Shown piece after piece: positions 14,613-18,901 of a stretch of DNA of 18,901 bases. A program made the translations under genes and the position numbers. Every line of letters begins with the position of its first letter. Within the stretch, counting starts at the first letter, position 1. The notes beneath the pieces are model-generated. The model was not told the origin of the DNA and made no database searches. It saw nothing but the letters and a program-made list of their open reading frames with translations. This DNA is from JAXMBX01 sp046349635 (GTDB lineage: Bacteria > Planctomycetota > Planctomycetia > Planctomycetales > Planctomycetaceae), in the NCBI GenBank assembly GCA_046349635.1, contig JAXMBX010000076.1:1-18901 (forward strand), in the 5' to 3' direction.

Positions 14613-16100
14613 TCAACCCAGACACCGCTCCCCCTGCTCCAACAGCCGCAGATACGATTGCTTCGGCTGATGGGCCGCGTTGAGCAGACCGGCATGCGGA
14701 TACAAATGCGGTGTCCCATCGCTCAGATGCGACCAGAAGATCCCCATCACTGCCGACTTGGAGAGCAGCACCGGGACAAACAGGTCAATCCAGTCCGCCT
14801 GTGCCTGCTCCGACCAACCCTGTTTCCAGCTCGGACGAGTCACCTCCAAGTCCGGCGCGGCGAGGTCGTCTTGTTCCTCCGAAGTCGGAAACGCCAGCGT
14901 GATGTGCAACGGCAGCCCCAGCCGCGACCATTCATCGATCATCCGCGAAAAATCCAGCGGGTCGCGAGAAAACGTCCCCGAAGGCTGGTATCCGATCGCG
15001 ATTTCGAGATTGATCCCCCCCAATCCCAAGCCCGAACGATGCAGCGCATCCGCGAACTGCAGCGGCGACAGCCGATGCATCCCGCGGGCCATGTATTCCC
15101 CCCACGGCTGATCGATCCGCAGGAACAGTTGCGCCTCTTCATCGACGTGCCGCGCAATCTCAAACGCCTTCGCCGTGATCCCCAGCCGCTGCTCTTCCGT
15201 CAAGGTCAGCGCGCCTCCGCTGTTCGCGTGGGAACAGACCTCCCACATCCGGATCCGGCCCAGGTACCGCCGCAACGCGGTCTCCACGAAATCGCACACG
15301 AAACTCTGCAGGTTCCAGGGATCCCGTTCCCATTTCCAGAGCCATTCCGGCAGCCGCTGCGAACCGAAATCCAGCAACGGTCCCCCGCGCGGAATCAATT
15401 TGGATTGCAGGCACCAGTCCAGTTGCCGATCCAGGGCCTCCCAGCGGTATTCTCCTTCCACCGGTTCAATCTGCCGCCAGCCGATCGGGACCGCGATCGT
15501 ATTGAACGTCTTCACCAGCCGTTCGTCTGCGAATTGCTCAAATGCTTCGCCGATCTGCACTCCCATCAGCCGCTGCAGATGGCCGTACTTCTCGCAGCGC
15601 GTTTGCAGATCCCGCTCCGACTGCTCCTCGGCCAGCAGTTCCGCCGCTTCGCAGATCGCTTCCAAGGCCGCCTGTGAATCGCGGATACAAGCGGGCAGGT
15701 CCTTTTGCAGGGCGCACGCTTTTCCCAGATGCCGATGCGCCCGCTGATAGGCAACCTGAAACTTCTCCGAAGTCTTCAGCCCCGCGCTCTCCCATACCGA
15801 AAGCTGGTTGCGGACATGCACCACCTTGCCCCGGGCCAATTCCAGCGCCAGCACGTACGGCTCCTGCTGCTCGAGCAGGGAAGAGGTCATCAACAACGGA
15901 CGTCCGAACCCTGGGACCTCCCAGCTCACATGCAGGCGGGCACTTTCGGGAGAATCCTTGCTGCAGACGAGGACGTTCCCCGAGCGCTCCACGCGAGTCG
16001 GGAAGACCCCCAGTTCCGCATGGCTGAAGTATGCCCGGAACAGTTCGGGACTGTCCGTCAGCAACGACTCCGGCTCGATGAGAAACCGCATGACACCCAT
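14613..16100 (-). CDS. GH10-like (endo-1,4-beta-xylanase-like) protein, degenerate active site
   Basis: The 495-residue protein has an N-terminal region of about 190 residues conserved only in planctomycete homologs as I remember them (MRFLIEPESLLTDSPELFRAY; FPTRVERSGNVLVC), and a helical, possibly coiled segment near 115-190. A TIM-barrel-like part then follows the glycoside hydrolase family 10 pattern: FNTIAVPIGWRQIEPVEGEYRWEALDRQLDWC (199-230), IPRGGPLL (236-243), MWEVCSHANSGG (285-296), INLEIAIGY (363-371) and GIFWSHLSDGTPHLYPHAGLL (453-473). In true GH10 enzymes the acid/base Glu follows WDVVN; here the position reads WEVCSHAN with no Glu. No signal peptide is visible, so it is probably cytoplasmic. 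It may be a non-catalytic or altered enzyme. The start is either ATG 16100 or ATG 16091; neither has a strong ribosome binding site. Confidence 0.8.
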   Translation of the reverse strand: MGVMRFLIEPESLLTDSPELFRAYFSHAELGVFPTRVERSGNVLVCSKDSPESARLHVSWEVPGFGRPLLMTSSLLEQQEPYVLALELARGKVVHVRNQLSVWESAGLKTSEKFQVAYQRAHRHLGKACALQKDLPACIRDSQAALEAICEAAELLAEEQSERDLQTRCEKYGHLQRLMGVQIGEAFEQFADERLVKTFNTIAVPIGWRQIEPVEGEYRWEALDRQLDWCLQSKLIPRGGPLLDFGSQRLPEWLWKWERDPWNLQSFVCDFVETALRRYLGRIRMWEVCSHANSGGALTLTEEQRLGITAKAFEIARHVDEEAQLFLRIDQPWGEYMARGMHRLSPLQFADALHRSGLGLGGINLEIAIGYQPSGTFSRDPLDFSRMIDEWSRLGLPLHITLAFPTSEEQDDLAAPDLEVTRPSWKQGWSEQAQADWIDLFVPVLLSKSAVMGIFWSHLSDGTPHLYPHAGLLNAAHQPKQSYLRLLEQGERCLG

Positions 16101-16445
16101 GGGTGTTAGACCTGACGCTGGATCGGATTTCAGAGAACAACCGGGACGCGAATCGGAAACTCGGCGACGATGCGAATTTTTATGAGTGCGAGTCTGTATG
16201 AACTGGCGGGTAGCGCTGTCGGAACGCAGAGCCTGAAGCCCCAGGAATGATTTGCGCGGCGACCTGTCTTCGCAGTCGCACAGTTTCGCCGACAAAACAG
16301 CCATCTTATTTCCCGGGGGGACATTGTTCAAGGTGGGGCCGCCATGCTACATTTTACGGAAGTGAATCCCCGGCCTCAGGTTGCGAGACTTGTCCGGGTG
16401 CGAATCTCTCATTGCATACCCCCCTGAAGACTGAAGTAGCCTGTC
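16101..16445. other. Divergent intergenic region, GH10-like gene / purC
   Basis: This 345-bp gap should hold the promoters of both neighbours. The minus-strand frame is open up to 16331 but shows no recognisable protein. The best promoter-like pair toward purC is TTGTTC (16324-16329) and TACATT (16348-16353), 18 bp apart, which is weak. No purine riboswitch, strong hairpin or repeat was seen. Confidence 0.4.
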
Positions 16446-17336
16446 ATGCCCGGATCGGCATTTGTCGAGTGTTCCCTCCCCGGTTGGCCGGTTCGACGCG
16501 GAAAAGTGCGAGACGTTTTCGAAGTCGGGGATCGACTCCTGTTTGTCGCCACGGATCGAATCAGCGCGTTCGATCACATCCTCCCCACCGGCATCCCGGA
16601 TAAAGGACGCGTCCTGACTCAGATGAGTGCCTGGTGGTTCTCCCGTCTGGGGGTCAAGAATCATCTCCTCAGCCTGGGGTTTGAAAACCTCCCGCTTCCT
16701 CCCGGTACTCCCCTCGGGGATCTGGTCGGTCGCAGCATGGTGGTCACCAAGGCGAATGTGTTCCCCGTCGAGTGCGTCGTACGGGGCTATCTCGCCGGTT
16801 CGGGTTGGAAAGAATACCAGCAGAGCGGCACCGTCTGCGGAGTCAAACTCCCCCCCGGCCTGCGCGAAAGTGACAAGCTCCCCGAACCGATCTTTACTCC
16901 CGCGACCAAGGAAGAAACCGGTCACGACATCAACATCTCGTTCGAAAAAATGTGCGAGATTGTCGGCTCCGAAGCGGCCCATCGTCTCCGTGATCTCAGC
17001 CTGCACGTCTACAAGACGGCCGCGGACTATGCCCGCTCGCGGGGCATTATTATCGCCGACACGAAATTTGAATTCGGACAAAAGAACGGCGAGATCCTGC
17101 TCGTCGACGAAGTGCTGACTCCGGACAGCTCCCGCTTCTGGCCCGCCGATCAATATCGCCCCGGAGGCGGACAGCCTTCTTACGACAAGCAGTTCGTCCG
17201 CGACTGGCTCGAACAATCCGGCTGGGACAAAAACAGCACTCCACCCTCCCTCCCCCAGGACGTGGTGGACCGCACCCGCTCCAAATACATTGAAGCCCTG
17301 GAAACACTCACCGGTGATTCGTTTGCCTGGAAATAA
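16446..17336 (+). CDS. purC: SAICAR synthetase (PurC)
   Basis: The 296-residue protein is phosphoribosylaminoimidazole-succinocarboxamide synthase, which joins CAIR and aspartate using ATP in de novo purine synthesis. Visible family blocks in order are RRGKVRDVFEVGDRLLFVATDRISAFD at the nucleotide-binding N terminus, GIPDKGRVLTQMS, FPVECVVRGYLAGSGW, EPIFTPATKEETGHDINI, IIIADTKFEFG and LVDEVLTPDSSRFW. The length matches the longer form of the family seen in many bacteria and yeast. The ATG at 16446 has only a weak purine stretch upstream, but no other start fits the family N terminus. It is followed after 37 bp by aroC on the same strand, so the two may be co-transcribed even though their pathways differ. 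Cytoplasmic. Confidence 0.96.
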   Translation: MPGSAFVECSLPGWPVRRGKVRDVFEVGDRLLFVATDRISAFDHILPTGIPDKGRVLTQMSAWWFSRLGVKNHLLSLGFENLPLPPGTPLGDLVGRSMVVTKANVFPVECVVRGYLAGSGWKEYQQSGTVCGVKLPPGLRESDKLPEPIFTPATKEETGHDINISFEKMCEIVGSEAAHRLRDLSLHVYKTAADYARSRGIIIADTKFEFGQKNGEILLVDEVLTPDSSRFWPADQYRPGGGQPSYDKQFVRDWLEQSGWDKNSTPPSLPQDVVDRTRSKYIEALETLTGDSFAWK

Positions 17337-17373
17337 GTTTCCCCTGCATCCCTGACTTGAAGACGATTTGACG

Positions 17374-18513
17374 ATGTTACGACTGCTCACTGCCGGTGAA
17401 TCCCACGGCAAAACCCTGCTCGCCCTGATCGACGGCTTCCCCGCCGGTTTGACCATTGATGAGGAGTCCATCAACCGGGATCTCCGCCTGCGACAGGGAG
17501 GTTACGGCCGCGGCGGAAGACAGAAACTCGAAACGGACACGGTGGACGTCCTCACCGGCGTCTGGCACAACACCACCCTCGGCAGCCCCGTCACACTGGC
17601 CGTCGCCAATCACGATTACAAGCTCGAACGCCTCAAGGACATGGATCGGCCCCGTCCCGGACACGGAGACCTCTCCGGAGCCATGAAATACCTCGGCTCG
17701 ATCCGCGGTATCCTGGAACGGGCCAGCGCCCGGGAGACAACCGTCCGCGTCGCCGCGGGATCACTCGCCAAGCAACTCCTCCAGCAATTCGGCATCGAAG
17801 TCCTCGGCTACGTCACGCAACTGGAGCAGATCGTCACCTCCCCACGCAGCGGCACCATTGCCGAGTTGCGCACCCTCCGCGATGCCAGCCCGATGTACAC
17901 CCTCGACCCCGAAGCCGATCCCGGAATCGTCAAGCGGGTGGATGAAGCCACTGCCTCCGGCGACACCCTCGGAGGGATTCTGGAGTGCCGCGTCGAAGGG
18001 CTCCCCTTCGGCCTCGGCAGCCACGCCCAGTGGGACCGCAAGCTCGATGGGCTCCTCGCCCAGGCGGTCATGAGCGTCCAGGCCATCAAGGGGGTCGAAA
18101 TCGGCCTCGGCTTTGAGGCCGCACGCAGACCCGGATCGCAGGTCCACGACCCCATCCAGTTCGACGCCTCCAAAACGGACTCTCCCACCCTTGGATACGT
18201 TCGCCCCACGAATAATGCCGGGGGGGTGGAAGCGGGGATGACGAACGGCCAGCCGCTGATCATCCGCGCCGCCAAGAAACCGATCAGCACCCTCCGCAAG
18301 CCGCTGGAATCGATCAATCTCTCGACCAAAGAGGCGGAAAACGCCGCCTATGAGCGGAGCGACGTTTGCGCCCTGGCTGCCGCGGGAATCATTATCGAGG
18401 CGGTCGTGGCCTTCACAATCGCCCAATCCTTCGTCGAAAAATTCGGCGGGGACAGCATCGGGGAAATGCACGCCCGCTACAAATCATTCCTCGAAATGGC
18501 CCGCCAAAGGTAA
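17374..18513 (+). CDS. aroC: Chorismate synthase
   Basis: The 379-residue protein converts EPSP to chorismate, the last shikimate-pathway step, with reduced FMN as cofactor. Signatures seen are LLTAGESHGKTLLALIDGFPAG at the N terminus, RQGGYGRGGRQKLETD, RPRPGHGDLSGAMKY, ILERASARETTVRVAAG, SGDTLGG, AIKGVEIGLGFEAA and ISTLRKPLESINL. The first of these includes the FMN-site Ser-His. The length is typical for the bacterial enzyme. The ATG at 17374 is chosen over the in-frame TTG at 17368 because family members begin M-L-R-x-L-T-A-G-E-S-H-G. A weak GAAG lies upstream. A small hairpin TACGC-N6-GCGTA follows at about 18534-18551 with a T-rich stretch further on, a possible weak terminator. Confidence 0.96.
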   Translation: MLRLLTAGESHGKTLLALIDGFPAGLTIDEESINRDLRLRQGGYGRGGRQKLETDTVDVLTGVWHNTTLGSPVTLAVANHDYKLERLKDMDRPRPGHGDLSGAMKYLGSIRGILERASARETTVRVAAGSLAKQLLQQFGIEVLGYVTQLEQIVTSPRSGTIAELRTLRDASPMYTLDPEADPGIVKRVDEATASGDTLGGILECRVEGLPFGLGSHAQWDRKLDGLLAQAVMSVQAIKGVEIGLGFEAARRPGSQVHDPIQFDASKTDSPTLGYVRPTNNAGGVEAGMTNGQPLIIRAAKKPISTLRKPLESINLSTKEAENAAYERSDVCALAAAGIIIEAVVAFTIAQSFVEKFGGDSIGEMHARYKSFLEMARQR

Positions 18514-18826
18514 GCCAAAACCCCAGGTTTGACCCTACGCGATAAAGCGTAATCCCCTGTCTTTCTTTATTTTCCGACGTTGGTCAGATCCCGGAAATTG
18601 TGATTGCCTGTCTGCAACTCCGGGTTCATAATGAGAACTATCTTTGTCCCGGAATTGGTGATCGCGGGTGACTTGTCTCGACCTGTTCAGTCGCGTGCCC
18701 CCGATTGTCAATTTTCGATGAAGAGCGACTCTCTATCCTGACCCTTCCGCTCATCTTGCATCTTAATTTTGTCCCGTGAACTTCCACGCACGGAAAGTTT
18801 TTCCCTCATTCTCGTGAGGCTCGGCC
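18514..18826. other. Intergenic region with repeated TCCCGGAA sites
   Basis: This 313-bp gap precedes the last gene. It holds two related direct copies (TCCCGGAAATTGTGATTGCC from 18589 and TCCCGGAATTGGTGATCGC from 18647, 58 bp apart) and a shorter inverted relative (AACTCCGGGTT, 18616-18626) midway. No clear -35/-10 pair or riboswitch is seen. It likely contains the promoter of the gene starting at 18827. Confidence 0.5.
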
Positions 18827-18901
18827 ATGGACTCCCCTCGCCCTCCCCGTCCCGGCGGAAATCCTGACGCCACGCAGATTGCTATTCCCGATACGGCATC
18901 A
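18827..18901 (+). CDS. Start of an unidentified gene, cut by the window end
   Basis: An ATG preceded by GTGAGG at about 8 nt opens a frame that stays open to the end of the window, giving 25 residues: MDSPRPPRPGGNPDATQIAI then PDTAS. The start is Pro/Arg-rich and probably disordered, with no signal peptide. Such leaders are common in planctomycete Ser/Thr kinases and other regulatory proteins, but 25 residues cannot identify a family. Confidence 0.5.
   Translation, partial: MDSPRPPRPGGNPDATQIAIPDTAS

Noticed and set aside
14658..15677. A 339-codon open frame on the + strand opposite the GH10-like gene
   Set aside because: Same antisense shadow composition (Arg/Gln/Pro/His rich), while the minus strand has clear GH10-like blocks.
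16385..16425. A possible sigma-54 promoter (GGGTGCGA...TTGCAT) before purC
   Set aside because: The spacing between GG and GC is 15 nt instead of the required 10, so it does not fit the -24/-12 pattern.
16347..17474. A 375-codon minus-strand frame opposite purC and the start of aroC
   Set aside because: purC and aroC are unmistakable on the + strand; the antisense product matches nothing known.

Overview
The window looks like a chromosomal segment of a planctomycete, probably order Planctomycetales. This is inferred from gene content and protein style: an NtrC-type two-component pair, a short secreted Tyr/Pro-rich protein with a PYYTxKGPDxFF-like ending, a SEC-C/TPR protein, a degenerate GH10-like protein, a DUF2752 membrane protein and mostly loosely spaced genes. 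The DNA is GC-rich and C-heavy on the + strand over much of its length. No tRNA, rRNA, CRISPR array, transposase, phage or plasmid gene was seen. Most genes are ordinary housekeeping or lineage-typical genes.

Left part (1-5260): the 3' part of a membrane sensor histidine kinase is followed by its likely partner, a sigma-54-activating NtrC-family response regulator (1338-2741). A convergent TIM-barrel sugar isomerase/epimerase-like gene lies 5 bp away. Across a 364-bp divergent gap comes a small secreted protein, then a strong terminator, then a membrane-anchored alpha/beta hydrolase whose start codon lies only 11 nt after the terminator.

Middle minus-strand block (5262-9552): read 9552 to 5262, this holds a YhaM-like OB-HD exoribonuclease, diaminopimelate epimerase dapF, a DUF2752 membrane protein, and two tandem paralogous lipoprotein-like genes. 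Two of these five genes carry clear single-base frameshifts. dapF lacks one G in a G tract at its GGDG motif, and the upstream lipoprotein paralog has one extra A. Both reconstruct to full-length family members when one base is corrected, so either the assembly has indel errors or these genes are recently broken.

Right part (9553-18901): an A-type Fe-S carrier (iscA/erpA-like) points right and ends at a textbook terminator followed by a REP-like GC-rich palindrome. A minus-strand run follows, read from 16100 to 10336: GH10-like protein, SEC-C/TPR protein, ribD and a family 2 glycosyltransferase. ribD sits 20 bp after the SEC-C gene and the glycosyltransferase 54 bp after ribD, so these three could be co-transcribed. 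Divergent from them are purC and aroC, 37 bp apart. The window ends in the first 25 codons of an unidentified gene.

Metabolically the segment touches purine (PurC), chorismate (AroC), riboflavin (RibD, whose pathway supplies the flavin AroC needs), diaminopimelate/lysine (DapF) and Fe-S cluster assembly. These look like neighbours by chance rather than one pathway. No convincing new defence or mobile system was found. The most useful leads are the two frameshifts, the tandem lipoprotein paralogs, the three-hairpin intergenic element at 14474-14550, the repeated sites before the last gene, and enzyme-like proteins with altered catalytic motifs.
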